Assembly (NCBI RefSeq): GCF_029227915.1
Contig: NC_079878.1
Span: forward strand, 26,437,501 to 26,501,500
Reading direction: 5' to 3'
Length of the DNA stretch: 64,000 nt
DNA from: Hydractinia symbiolongicarpus
Taxonomy: Eukaryota; Cnidaria; Hydrozoa; Anthoathecata; Hydractiniidae
Within the stretch, counting starts at the first letter, position 1; every line of letters starts with the position of its first letter. Shown here in pieces: positions 47,701 to 60,345 of the stretch. The notes below the pieces were generated by a model. The model had not been told where the DNA came from and ran no database searches. It saw only the letters and a list, made by a program, of their open reading frames with translations. A program made the translations under genes and the position numbers.

Positions 47701-48976
47701 AATGACGGACATAAAGTAATGAAAAAGTATAATGCATGATAAGAAAAATATAACTTACTACCACAAACTTTTCTTATTTCTATACTTTTTGTTAAGCAAC
47801 ACTAACAACATTAACAACAAAACCAACCAGTAAAAGGGACCTCTGAGATATAAAATAATGTTTTTGGACTTATATTACATAGCTTAAAAAGTTTAAATAT
47901 AAAAAGCCTAACAAGTTCTGGGGGCGAGGTTGCTTGTATAGTATCCGAGAGGTTTAAAAGTTGCAAACGTAATTGTCGTGTTCAAAACTGGATTGAAATC
48001 AAAACAAGTTAAAGCGACTTCTTATATCATATATGTCTTGCAACAATGAAAATTGGGATATTGCAGTGAACAAAGCAATATTAGATGAAATCTCTAAACC
48101 ATTCGTCTTCTCCTTTTGACATTTTTGAAAAATTTAGTTATAAGAGAGCCTAAAAAACGATTAAGGTTAAAACCCAACCTCGTTCCCAGCCCCTATTCAA
48201 AGATGAAAATTTGATATAATTGCCCTGATTTCAGAAAGATACAAAATGTCCTAGGGACGAAAAGTCAATACATAACCAAAACTTTATGAGGACAATTATT
48301 GTTCTACTTATTCTGTGATCTCAATGATGTGTCAGGGTGCTTGGGCATGTAACATTGCTGTGACACCAAAAAAAAAAACAGATTTAAAACACAAATAATT
48401 TTTACGTTATAAATCTAGATTACATATTATATTTATTCTTTAAAAGAAAAAAAATCGCAGATAAAATATATCTAAAATACACGAAGCTTTAAAAGTTCAC
48501 ACAGGGATGTTATTGTTATTAACACACACATATCGCATATATGTATATATAATTTTCGTGCTGTTGTCGCATTTGTTGAAAGCTTTTTGAACTTCTGCGT
48601 CCAGTGAGCAAGTATTTAGCAAAGAGACCCATTCAGCGAAATTAGAATAGTTAAGACTTCTGGTGAAGCGAATTGCTAAAAAAAGATTTAAAGGCTAAAA
48701 TATGATTGGAAAGGTCACGGTTGATAAATTAGTACAATAATTTAAAATGGTAGCTAATATTTCTTACACTTTTAAATTGTATGTTCGACATCAATTTAAA
48801 AAAAAATTATATCCAGTAAAATAAGTTACATACAAAAAGTCCACTTCACGATAAGGTAATAACTATTTCGTGGATTTTTCCAGGTTGTCACTATCGGGAA
48901 TTTTACAACTGCGGGCTACAAGAAGACTTAGCAACTAACTACTACAAAAACTACAAATCTATACCTAAAATTGGTT
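47701..48976. other. Intergenic between lipocalin and DNAJC10 3' ends
   Basis: The two genes converge here. Further CAACCTCG/CGAGGTTG motifs lie near 47925 and 48175. An inverted AATAAA at about 48432 is a candidate polyadenylation signal for DNAJC10. No other gene is seen. Confidence 0.5.
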
Positions 48977-51900
48977 TTAAAATTCATCGTGTTCGATATT
49001 CTAAAAAGAAAAAGGAAAATACAGAATGATACATAAAATGATACAAAGGCAGCTTTTTGTTATTTTTCAAACACGACATATGGGATCGGAAGGTTGTGGA
49101 GTTGCTACTTAGGCGCACACGTAGGCCAGGTAAAGAGCGTGCAAGACTCGCTACTGGCATTATTTATCGCCGCCCGCACAAAAAATAATCGCGAAATTCG
49201 TGAAAATTGTTCGTGTTAACATCAGCAACAATTAGTATGTTTTAAAAGTACGGATTTAACTAAATGAGTAAGTTCGCTGTAAACATTGACAAGTGAACAT
49301 TGACAAGTGAACATTGATAAGTGAACATTGACAAGTGAACATTGACAACATTGCAAGTGAACATTGACAACATTGACAAGTGAACACTGATTAGTGAACA
49401 TTGACAAGTGAACATTGACAAGTGAACATTGACAAGTGAACATTGACAAGTGAACATTGACAGGTGAACATTGATGAGTGAACATTGACGAGTGAACATT
49501 GACAAGTGAACATTGACAAGTGAACATTGACAGGTGAAAATTGATGAGTGAACCTTGACGAGTGAACATTGATGAGTGAACAATGACGAGTGAAAATTGA
49601 CAAGTGAACATTGACAAGTGAAAATGACAAGTGAACATTGACAAGTGAACATTGACAAGTGAACATTGACAAGTTTAAAATACGCGACTCTAATATAGAA
49701 ACATCCAATGTGATCATTTGTTTTTCTTTGTTCATGATTGTCGTTTACAGAAATATTAAACCCTGGACTTTTAATTGAAATATATTGGAGCACCTTGCAA
49801 GACCTACAAGGTGTTTGGGCCTTCAACCAGGAAAGGAAGAGAATATTGAAAAGAATCAGGCATGTTTCAACTTGCTAACACATTTTTCATGGACTGTTAA
49901 AATAGCAACTATGTAACATTTACAAAAACTAACTTTATTTCACACAGACGATGGTTTTGTACGGCGTTGTATTAAATTTTATCAAGGTACATGCTTACAA
50001 GCGTCAAGAAGTTTTTCTAACGCTAATGTTTTTAACATAGTCATATACCATGCTATATGCACGGATGTATATTCATCTATGTCACTCTCTGGAGCATACG
50101 TACTACATGTACAGATACTCATATATGCCACACGTAGCCTATAGCACAATACCAGACGCAAACACGTCTTTTGCTGAAATAGCACGCGTATTTTATTAAA
50201 ATATTTATGTATGATACACTTAAAAGCATAGATCATAAACATTTTTATCCTGATGTTACCTTCTGACTGTTTTCTCTCTCTTTTTCGGCTAAATGATTCT
50301 CAAGCAGTTGAATAGAATTCGAGTAGAGGTATTCTGTGTCCAGTGTATTCATACTGATACCAGTGATCGTCTAGATACAGGTGTAAGAAAACAATAGAAA
50401 AATAACCTAAACATGTAAATATGTAAATAGTTATTTAAAAGAAAAACAGTCCTGTAGATCAGAAACTATTGCAGAATTTATTTTCGCCGTCTGAACCCTA
50501 CCTCAAAAATAAGTTCCATGAAAATACTACATTACGAAACGAGAAAATTTTATTCCTTAACATAAGAAACAGAATCTCTTCAAACACAAATAATTTAATG
50601 CGAGGTTTAAAACCCATTGGGAGAAGCTATGTGTGACGTCACTTACCTGACTCATTCCATCAGATATAGTTCCAGGATAAAATTTAACGGTAGGGTATGC
50701 ACGTATTCTGACTTGACGACATATATGATGATCATTATCACAGTTGACTTTACCAGCTCGAATAGTTCCTTGTAAACGCTAAAAAATAAGCTTTCAGTGT
50801 GGATGGTTGAAAAAAAAAACCGTATTTGATTTTCTGCACGAAAGATAGTAGGAAAATAGTAAGGTTGGGTGTAGGGCGTTAAAGGGCGCTGAATTCATCA
50901 TGCTGGTGGTGGGTCGATCTCCATATCAGCCTGTGCACCTTTAAAAACGACAATGCCTAACCATATAACTCTACGCACGGGCAATAAAATCAGAGCAATG
51001 TTATACATAAGCAGACTACAAAAGTCACAGTTAGTTTTGCTAGAACCTACAAAGTTTGCAAAAAAAAATAATTGGCATTGTGGTTATAACATTGATGAGT
51101 GCGATACATGCTAGCATAACATACCTTTGCTAACTTCGAAAAGTGCGGTGCAAAGGAGTGACAATGTCCACACCATGGAGCGTAGAAATCCACAAGCCAC
51201 GGATCTTCACCATCGATCACTTCTTCGTAAAACCTTGTTTCATCTAAATCTTCAACCATTGTGGGGAAGTACTGAAATACCCACGTGTGTAAAGAATGTA
51301 AGTCTCTCCATCCCTGGTGTGGTCTACATGAAAAGATATAAAGAAGTGTAAGAAAAAAACATATAAGAACATCGTTAAAGCTTAGTAATGTACCAAAATA
51401 TACAATATACAAAATTTACAATATAATAAAAAGTCGGTGTAAAACTTGCGGTAAAGAGAAATATTAAAATGACCTAGACAAAAACGAAATTAAACAACAG
51501 AACGACAAAACGTTTAATATACTTATTTTTCACATACATGTAGTACGAAGCTCCTTCGCCATGATAAGGATATAAACGAATTGTTGGGTAGGAGTTAATT
51601 CCTTGTACATTGCAAAAGTAACTAAATTGCTGACAATCTATCTGACCCAGTACAGCATCTCCTTTGAGTTTCTAGAAGAAAGCAGTACAAAGTAGAAACA
51701 TCGCTGCAGTTGTAATTATGTAAGACATCTAGTGTCCCCATGTGATGGATTACACTGCTTTCCCCACTAATCGTCCGCCCATATTGAAGCGCTCCCTTAA
51801 TAAACGCCATCTAATTCATTAACATTCCACAGCTGGCGCAATGTTAGCGAAAGAAAATCTTATTCTCGTTATTAAGATAAATATATAAAGTGCGAGCGAA

Positions 51901-54900
51901 GTGATTGGGAATTTACTCAAACACATCAATTTACTATACCGAAAGTTTACTGAAAACGAGGTAAAATTTAATTTCGCGAATGGAAAAATTGGCGAAAACC
52001 TATTTTCGAGAATGGTGATAGTAGAAATTAAAACATTTCGCAAACAGCTTAAAAGTTTGCGAGATCGCGAAATTTAATTCTCGCGAAAACATATTCAATT
52101 TATTAATTTAAAACACAATAAAGGCGGATAAGGATGTTAACACTATTTATGTTGTTTTTTACATAGAATTTACTACTATTATTTTAATTGTCTCTGATTT
52201 AACAGAAAATTCGTTTGTTGTCTCGTTTTCTTGTCGAAAACCCCTAATTTGGAGAACTTGTTGCGTCTTTTTCTTTTAAACGCCCACCCAGTTAAAAAAT
52301 AAGCCCCTGGACAGAAGAAATACATTATTTAATTTTGGTTCAAACTCTGTCCTGTATTAGTCAACAGCCTCTTACATTTAAATTCAAATCACACACAAAC
52401 GCATACCTTCGCAAGTTGTCTGTACGTGGGTGCTAACTCCATGCACGGACCACACCATGGGGCGTAGAAATCAACCAACCAGGTTTCGCCGACGGATTTC
52501 TTGTTAACAAGTGATTCGAAAGTTTCAGGTGTTAATATTACCACAGGTGGATTTAAAATATCCTACACGAAAAGAAACGATTATATAGGTTAATGGTATT
52601 GTATTGATTATCTTTGACGGCTGTGAATTCAACTTTTAATGAGCCACACAACTATAACTGTGGATTCTTTTTTTCATTTAGCACGTCTTGAAAACTGGGT
52701 TTTCAATAGTCGACCGACCCAGTATAATTTTTCTTACCACCAGGAAATCGGAATAGTTAAGCGGGAAAAATTACGTTTGGCCTCAAACAATTTTTAATTG
52801 GTTATTTTTATTGTCCTTTGCTTACGTGGTCAATATTGGGAAATCTTTTGTTTTAAGCGCAAATGGCCTAACTTACCTGAACAAATATAATAAATTATTC
52901 AATTATTTAAGAGGTTCAAATGTGACCACGCCGACTTGTGTTCATTGGTTGATTGTAATTGCTGTGAGGTGGATTTAAACTTTAGGGATTTGCTCTGACA
53001 TTTGTTTGCGTCTAAGCTTTTGTTTGAGAAAAACTAAATTTAATATCCTCGAAGAAAGGTTAGTTAATTAGGTTAGGTATCCCAAGGCTCTTTTGAAGTC
53101 CATCTTTGGAGGCTTATAACTTTATGCAGAAGTATTGGGTAAATTTTACTTCTTTAAGGGGTCCACATTTTCACCTGCTTTAAATCCATATTCAAATACC
53201 TTAGTGAAATGTTATATATCAAATCACATGATGTTGTTTGCAAGTATAGAAAATAGTTTACCTCAGCAAATGCGATGATCTGTTCAGCAGTACGACTTCC
53301 ACCACTAAACAAGTGAGGAGTACTTTGGTTGTAAAAGATGATGGTGGGGTAGGAGCGAACGTTGTACTAAATGGAATAAAACTGCATTGAGCCGAGTTTT
53401 ATATACGAGATAAAAAACATCAATTACACAAGCAGTTTAGCCATCCAGAATTTGTTTCTTCAACCCATAGGAGAGAGTGGCACAGCCTGTTTTGTTTATA
53501 CATCAGTGCGATATTCTTTTTTAAGCATGTTTATTATTTCGGTTTGATTTTATACAGCAACATCTGTTTATAACCATGGTAAAAAACAGGTAACGGGACC
53601 AGGCTAAAAATTACGCAGACTGACTTCTTAACGGAGCTTCTCTATGATAACAATGCAAATTTAAAAGAATAATTATATAATGAAATAAATAAATTAAAAA
53701 AAAAATGAAACTAAAATATTATAAAGCGTTGAGGTTGAACATTTAGACAACTGAAAGGAGAAAAACATAAATCACACCTGCTGGCACAATCCTTTATGTA
53801 TGGTACAATCAACGGTTCCAAATTGTGCCATAGTACCGCCAATTTGTTTTCCAGCCTTTCGCCATTCGGGGAGGAGTTTCATACAAGGTGGACACCACTA
53901 GAAAAAAAGGGAAAGAAGAGGGTGCAAAGATTGTGAGGGATAAATTTTAAGGGCAATAATCCTAAATTAAAAGGAGAAGATGGCATCAATACCGGTGCAA
54001 AGAAATCAATGAACCAGTTGTCTCCTTTCTCAATAACTTTGGGGAAGTCTTCAGGACCAAGAACGCGTACATTCGAAATTACGCTTTCCCTCGCAAAATT
54101 AGCGATATCATGCGCATTATATCGACCTAAACATAAAAAAGTGTTCATAATCAAAGACATTATACAGACGGGTGGAAAGATATGACTATGCGTATTCTAA
54201 AGTTTCCAGTGCAAAACAGAGTATTAAAATAAGTTGACAAACTGAAATATGCAAAGAGTTGAAACAAGCCTAACTAAATTATTATGGAAGCACTTTTGTA
54301 TATACACACAGTTCAGTTGAGAAGCTAAGATTTTCTATCACATCTTGTTTGTTTTACATTAACTGAAAGCTGTACTTGTTTGTTTTTTTGTTTGTTTGTT
54401 TTGACAAAGTTTTTACGTAGATACAATACCCTGAGCATTCATATTTGACTTGATTCTTATCAAATGATTGTCAAATTGCACACCAATATGAAATTGTTAA
54501 CTTGCTATTTTGTTAAAATGCTTATTTGTTATGCCTAACACATACCACGTTACAAATAAGACATTTCTAAGGAATGGTCTCACATACCATGATGATATTC
54601 ATAACCTTCTTTCTTGTAGAGGACTACGGTTGGATATTTGGTGACGTGAAATCTATGACAAAAATCTTTCACTTCTTTACAATCAGCACTTGCAATCTGA
54701 ACAGAAAAGAAATAAACAAATTATTTGATTGATTGATTTATTGGTAATTGATTGATGACTGACATAACATATTTACTCTCAGGTGGAAATTTTTTTGAAA
54801 TACTAAAAGTATGAGGAATATGGCAGTGGAATAGTAGGGAGGGGGGACTTTTTTATTTTTGATAGTATGGCGGTGAAATTACAACATTTGAAATTTAAAA

Positions 54901-57900
54901 ATAAGTGAAAAAATCCTTAATAGCAACAGAAAGTAAGTGTGAGGAGGTGGACACTATTCGAAAGTAGCCACCAGGACATATGAAAAATTTAATGACTCCT
55001 TTTAAGTACTTTCAAATTATTCAGTGTCCTTTGTAAAATTTACTTTAACCTGGGTTAAACATGTGAGAACATGAAAAACAAAAATACAGAAAAAAAAACG
55101 ACGTACATTGATTTCAGGTATCAAAGCAGTTATTTTTCGCAATTCCAAATCCAGCTCATGTCCAGATAAGAAAATAAACAACCATGGCTCGCTTTTCCCC
55201 TCTGATATATTTCGACGTACTCCCTAAAACACAACATTTTTAGTTATAAAATTATGAGGGGTGCACACTAACGGCTAATACCTGCTTAATAGAGTTCTGT
55301 GTTTATCACCTGTGGTTTTAAAATATAACAAATAATTGAGAGCAGTGGTTTTAAAATACGACATTTAAAAAATTTGAAAGCAGTGTTTGTATAGTATGAC
55401 ATTTCAAAAAAAGAAGCAGTGAATCAAGTGAGACACGTCACCATAAATTTAACAGCAATTTGATAGTGAAAAAAATAGCTAAATAACTTTTTATTCTCCT
55501 GAGTACATTGATTTTTCAGAAAAACACAGAGAAACATTTTACACACCTGAAACAAATCATCATTGATCACAAATGGTTCTGGCAACAACTTCAGAACTTC
55601 TTCCATAATCTCACTTGTCTCCAAACTTGGAATCAACTAAAATCGTTTGAAATATCGAGCGACATTGCATATTCATTTCTTTTAAAAGCTCACATAAAAT
55701 TCATTTATTTCAAATGACGTCAAAATACAAACCTTTCCACCTCTGCCATTGATTTGACCAACAGAATAAAATTGAACGCTAGTGGTTTGGAAGAAGTCCT
55801 TGCAAACAAGAGGATTCACTTCACAATCTGCTCGTCCTACGTGTGCCAGATTTTCCTGAAATAATTAAAACAAATACCTTACAACAATCTTTGCTAATAA
55901 CTCTGCTTAGATTTTTACGTATTAATTCTAAATTTAAAATTTACTAAAATCCATCTCTCATCATTAGGCAGTTTAAATAATGATAGGATAAACGTATCCC
56001 TTAAAACGTTAACCTTTCTTAGAATAATAAAAATGGAATCATAAGCAACACTAAACAGTCAAGCATCTTTTATTAAGTAAGGTTTTATTCTTACCAACAT
56101 TGCTGATAGCTTTAGTAAGGTTCTGTCCGAAACACAGTCTATAAAAAAAAACGGAAATGATAAGAGAGAACAAAATTGTTGTACTATTGTTGCACTATTT
56201 TGTACTAAAGTAAACCTTAGTGCAAAAACTAGTTTTAGAAATTTAGAAATTCTGCTAACTATTGATTTTAAGCTATATACCAGCATTTTGATTTGTCATA
56301 AATGTTTTTCTTATTATTCATTTCTAATCATTCAATGACCTAAAAATTCTTTTCACTCTACAAACTATAAAATCAATGATTATTTCTGTATTTATCTGCT
56401 GAGCAAGATACTGGTTTTCCGGGAACATTCATGTGGACATTTCCACATATAAGTATAGAACTTAAGAAAACAACTACTTCAATTTCTGTTGAAGCTAAAT
56501 ATTATTTTTTGTGAGTAGTATAAAATTATTCATAATCACATCATTGTGAATGTGTTTCTCCAGAATTTCTTCATACGAATTAAAAGACTTTTACTTAATT
56601 ATAAACAGTGAGTACATCTATATAACACCCCAGATAAAAAACAGGATAATGACTTTTAACGTAAAGATCTTTGTGATTTTGTACTTAAATGGACCTGTTT
56701 TGAAAGAATGCTTTGTAGAATAAGCTTTGTTTTGTGTCGTTTCAGCCTGCCCAACCAGACAAGCTCACTTTTTCAGACGAGATCCTTACTAACAACATTT
56801 CAAAGTGATAACGCATATTTGCATTGTGTATTTTTATCTGAAAAGTATCGATTATCTTATTATAAAATTATATATGAGAAACATGTGAGACAATTATTAT
56901 ATTGGGCTATTGATGTTGAGAAAATGACCATTTAAGTTGACATCCACATATTTTATTTTACAACTTTATATGTTTAGAAAAGATGCACAATGTACATCAT
57001 TTTTAAACCAACCCCTTGTTTATCAACAACTACATATAGGTATAAACAAGTACAAATACTGTTCACATAATGGTTAGTAATTGACAATATTTACTGTACC
57101 TCTATCAGCTTCACAGAAAGATATCACCCATGGAAGATCACTTGTTGGTATTCGATCTTTTAACATGTCTAATAAAAAATGAATAAAGAAAGCACTTTAA
57201 TCTATACTGCTTTGTTAATACAACATAGAATTGTAAATCATGACCTGTAAACTTTATACTACAGCATAATCATTTATATGTGAGCTACGTAAAAGGTTAA
57301 TCGCATAACCTACCATAAGTTATATCTGTCACCTCAACATCTAATCGACCAAGTATATACGAAATCATTTTTTCTTTCTCGTGTTCACCATAGTAGTATT
57401 CCCCCTAAAATATTTGTGTTCTAACGTTTTACATCTATTTTCTACAATTTTTTTATAGTTGCACTTATAAAGATATGGTTTGTAAAAGAGTTAGTGTTAT
57501 AGCCATACACACATCTTTCTAAAAAAAACTAAGAGTTAAAAAAAAGTTTCAAACATACTGTTGGGTATAATACTAATGATGGATAACTTCGTATTTGTTG
57601 CATGTTGCATAACATCCAGTCATCGTGACAATTAACTGCACCAATGCGTATGACACCATTCAGTTCTTTTGCAATTTCTCTCCACTAAAATGTTTAGAAA
57701 TAGTCACTTACAAGATTATATACACGGTGGAATTATGTGTTATGTAGTTAGTAATAAAATGCTAACTCACTGTTGGTGCAAGAGTGTGACAATGAGAACA
57801 ATAAGGAGAATAAAAGTTAATAAACCAAACATCTTCAGACCCAATAACTGATTGCTCTAAAATCAACAAACATTAATAGATAACAAAACACTGTGTATAA

Positions 57901-58373
57901 AAGATAACTATAGTTTATTTCACACATATAAATTAAAAAGTACTAATGTACTGCAGCTGAAAACACCTTAAAACTATCTTACCGAAATCCGACTGACTTA
58001 AAGTGATGATTTCAGGGTCATCATCATAAATGCCAAATTGTTCGTTATAATAACTCCAACTTTGATACTGATTTGAAAAATGATTATCTTTTAATCCTTC
58101 TTCACCATAAACATCATATTTTTTTCGTAGTTCATCATCTAAAGACAAGAAGCATTTCCAATTGGTGAAGAATCTGTATTGACTTTGTAGAAAATATGCA
58201 ATTCCACATTTATAAAAATTGTATCTGGTGCAAACTATGGGATTCTGTCTGCTCTCTCAATTAATTTGTAACAGATAAAAAATAAGGATTACAAAATTAA
58301 ATATTTTCAAACCTTTTAGAACTTCGTATGCTTTGTTAATCTCTGTGAAAACCTCATGAGCAGATTTGTCTTC
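48977..58373 (-). CDS. DNAJC10: DNAJC10/ERdj5, ER disulphide reductase (20 exons; N-terminus not found)
   Basis: ER lumen co-chaperone: its J domain engages BiP and its thioredoxin domains reduce misfolded substrates for degradation. Exons: 58313-58373, 57983-58138, 57771-57856, 57559-57684, 57314-57404, 57100-57168, 56095-56138, 55733-55855, 55547-55636, 55107-55223, 54588-54696, 53993-54126, 53778-53897, 53262-53366, 52407-52562, 51538-51671, 51125-51323, 50647-50778, 50260-50370, 48977-49000. They join in phase into 728 codons (human protein 793 residues). The J-domain end (INKAYEVLK, LRKKYDVYGEEGL) is present, then DDDPEIITL. Four redox motifs follow: CSHC, CPPC, CGPC and CGHC. The final 24-nt exon supplies NIEHDEF and stop, an HDEF-type retention signal. 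The exon or exons for the signal peptide and HPD motif are not visible up to 64000. Confidence 0.94.
49276..49675. repeat. 14-bp minisatellite in the last DNAJC10 intron
   Basis: About 28 copies of AAGTGAACATTGAC with variants such as ATGAGTGAACATTG. It falls between the penultimate exon and the 24-nt terminal exon of DNAJC10. Open frames across it come from the repeat. Confidence 0.96.
51895..52090. repeat. TTTCGCGAA-rich repeat in a DNAJC10 intron
   Basis: Repeated AATTTCGCGAAT, GCGAAAAC and GATCGCGAAATTTAATT motifs in both orientations resemble the short MITE at 7650-7758. Ends are not sharp, so this is probably a decayed relative. Confidence 0.45.
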
Positions 58374-58440
58374 CTGTAAAAAAATAAGATTATATAAGAG
58401 GCATGGTAGCTACAAGTTTCTGTTTTTATATATACACACC

Positions 58441-58720
58441 ATCATCATCATCATCATCATCATCATCATTATTCTCGGCTTAACGTCCGTTTTCCATGCT
58501 AGCATGGGTTGGACGGGGTATATTAATGACCCTCTTCCAATCTGATCTAGACTGTGTTGGATCTAAACTCAACTTCCTCTGTATCAAGTCTGTCCTTATA
58601 ACCTCCTGCCAAGTCTTTCTCGGTCTGCCTCTGGGCTTTGCCCCAGGAACTATCAAGTCTCTATACTTTCTTACCCAATTATCCTCCTCCATTCTTTCCA
58701 AGTGCCCCAGCCAGTTCCTT
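58441..58720 (-). mobile_element. LINE 3' fragment in a DNAJC10 intron or 5' flank
   Basis: About 280 bp antisense fragment of the same LINE family: (CAT)n on the plus strand, then ATTCTCGGCTTAACGTCCG and the C-terminal ORF region. It breaks off after CTTTCCAAGTGCCCCAGCC. It encodes only about 70 residues of the LINE C-terminus. Confidence 0.93.
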
Positions 58721-59159
58721 CTTTAAAAAATACGGTAAAGGATACATATTTCCGGCACCAGTGCATGGCATATTGGTGTTTTTTGGCTATTTTAAATAAA
58801 ATTGGCTAAACTACAAGTTTTGCTCATGTTAATTGTGGTGACAGAAATACAGTTCTTTAGCATTGTGGTTAGCATATATTAGGTTTACCTTAGTCATTGA
58901 AAATATCATGTAAAACCTGGCACAGTGGGGGTGGTTTCTACCTATAGACCTGATCTTAAAGGTTGCCAGAGACACTAGTCTCACTTGCCTGTAAAGGAAC
59001 TGAGCCCTACCCAGGTCTTGATTATTAATGGTTGTATATAAAAACCTTACACCCCACACTGCAAGAGTTCTTCAGATGTACCTTACAGTTTACAGTTAAC
59101 AGTCAAACTTCAAACCAGGTTATCTGCAGAGCATATCAGTGTGGTATTGAAATTTTCAG
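58721..59159. other. No gene recognised
   Basis: Between the LINE fragment and the DIRS-type remnant. Some of it may be the 5' part of that remnant, but no family resemblance is visible at protein level. Confidence 0.4.
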
Positions 59160-59972
59160 ATGGGACCAAAACAAACAAATGGTGGTACCCCACACAAAAA
59201 ACATGGTAAGGAGTCTGTTATTCACAAAGTACTTAATGTAGACCCAAAAATACGCACAGTGGAACAGTGGCTGAAGCTTGGGAAAGAAACACTCACTCTT
59301 ACTGCTAACTCTTTTAACATTGCTGTTAAGGGTAGATCAACAAATGACATTGGCAAAGCTTTAGTCGCACATTTTGGAATTGGTATTGCTAATGATAAGT
59401 CCGATTTTGCTGTTCAGCATCCTTGTTCTTCAGCAGCTGCCCTACATCTAGGAAGGGAAAACCCTAATAACACCACAGATATCTTGGATTCAGAGCTGGA
59501 GTCAAGCATATCAAATAATTTTGATCTCCAGGATGAGGAAAATCCCTCGACACCAACCTCCACAAAAAAGTTAAAAAAGCGTTCATTTAAAACCAAACAT
59601 TTGGCTACGAGGAAGAAAAAAGTTAAATCTGTTACCTCAAATTTCGATGCAGAAGGTTTTAAAAATGATTTAGTGACATTTCTTAGAGACGAAATTAAGA
59701 CTCAATTAAAAAAATCTGATTGCAATTCCACCGTAAGAACACAAACAGAACCCTCAACTTTCGCTGGCCCACAACCTCAGCTGCCATTTCCCTATAATGT
59801 CTCAGCGGCCGGTTCGCTAGAACAACAAACCAATCATAATGGCAACCCCATTGTGACTGTTCCTGAAGTTGAAACTAAGAATGTCGCCCAATGCGAGGCC
59901 ACTGTTGATGCTGTGCATACTAATTTCTCCTCTATTCCGTCTACCCCTCTTGTGCCCAAAAGCTATATTTAA
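59160..59972 (+). pseudogene. Probable DIRS-type retroelement first ORF
   Basis: A single 270-codon open frame without introns. Residues about 45-75 (LTLTANSFNIAVKGRSTNDI) resemble a SAP-like helix-extended-loop-helix nucleic-acid-binding motif. A Lys-rich stretch (TKKLKKRSFKTKHL) follows, then a Pro/Gln/Thr-rich C-terminus. I do not recognise the family by itself. The link to DIRS rests on the RT fragment only 25 bp after its stop. The frame itself is intact; it could instead be a host gene exon. Confidence 0.5.
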
Positions 59973-59997
59973 TACATTTGTGGACATGCTGGATTGA

Positions 59998-60207
59998 ATC
60001 CTTCACTGTATTGCCTTTATAAAAAACTTATTACACTACTTAGATGATTTCATAACAGGAGAGAAAACAAGAGAGGCATGTTTAACAGCATTAAAAGTAA
60101 TTAAAGATGTACTTTCAGCACTTGTTGTACCTTTAGCCTCAGATAAGCTTGTTGGGCCATCACAGGTTATTACATACCTGGGCGCTCAGGATATTTTGAG
60201 CATATGA
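59998..60207 (+). pseudogene. DIRS-like reverse transcriptase fragment
   Basis: A 69-codon frame containing LLHYLDDFITGEKTREACL, with the catalytic YLDDF motif, then VVPLASDKLVGPSQVITYLG, a block typical of DIRS/Ngaro tyrosine-recombinase retroelement RTs. It lacks the regions before the catalytic motif and after the thumb, so a large internal deletion separates it from the ORF at 59160-59972. It runs into a dispersed repeat shared with 21425-21640. Confidence 0.75.
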
Positions 60208-60345
60208 CGAAGCATTCCTACCCATTCCCCAAAAAATTTTCCATAAATAATCTACGCATAATGAACGTGTTGTATTTACTCATTCCGATAGAAATACATT
60301 GTTTCTATCAAGTTATGGTATTATTCTAGAACCCAAAGCAATTAA
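60180..60345 (+). repeat. Dispersed repeat shared with 21425-21640
   Basis: GCTCAGGATAT, CATTCCTACCCATTCCC, TGTTGTATTTACTCATT and AGAAATACATTGTTT occur in the same order in both copies. Being joined to the DIRS-like fragment here suggests that it is a terminal part of that element, but this is inference. Confidence 0.75.

Noticed and set aside
48884-49029. Plus-strand exon-like frame after an acceptor (CHYREFYNCGLQEDLAT and onward)
   Set aside because: It lies antisense to the DNAJC10 terminal exon at 48977-49000, has no upstream exon in phase and resembles no family. The minus-strand reading explains the site better.
49222-49826. Long minus-strand frames rich in SMFTCQCSLVNVH
   Set aside because: Artefacts of the 14-bp minisatellite; because 14 is not a multiple of three, all frames stay open.
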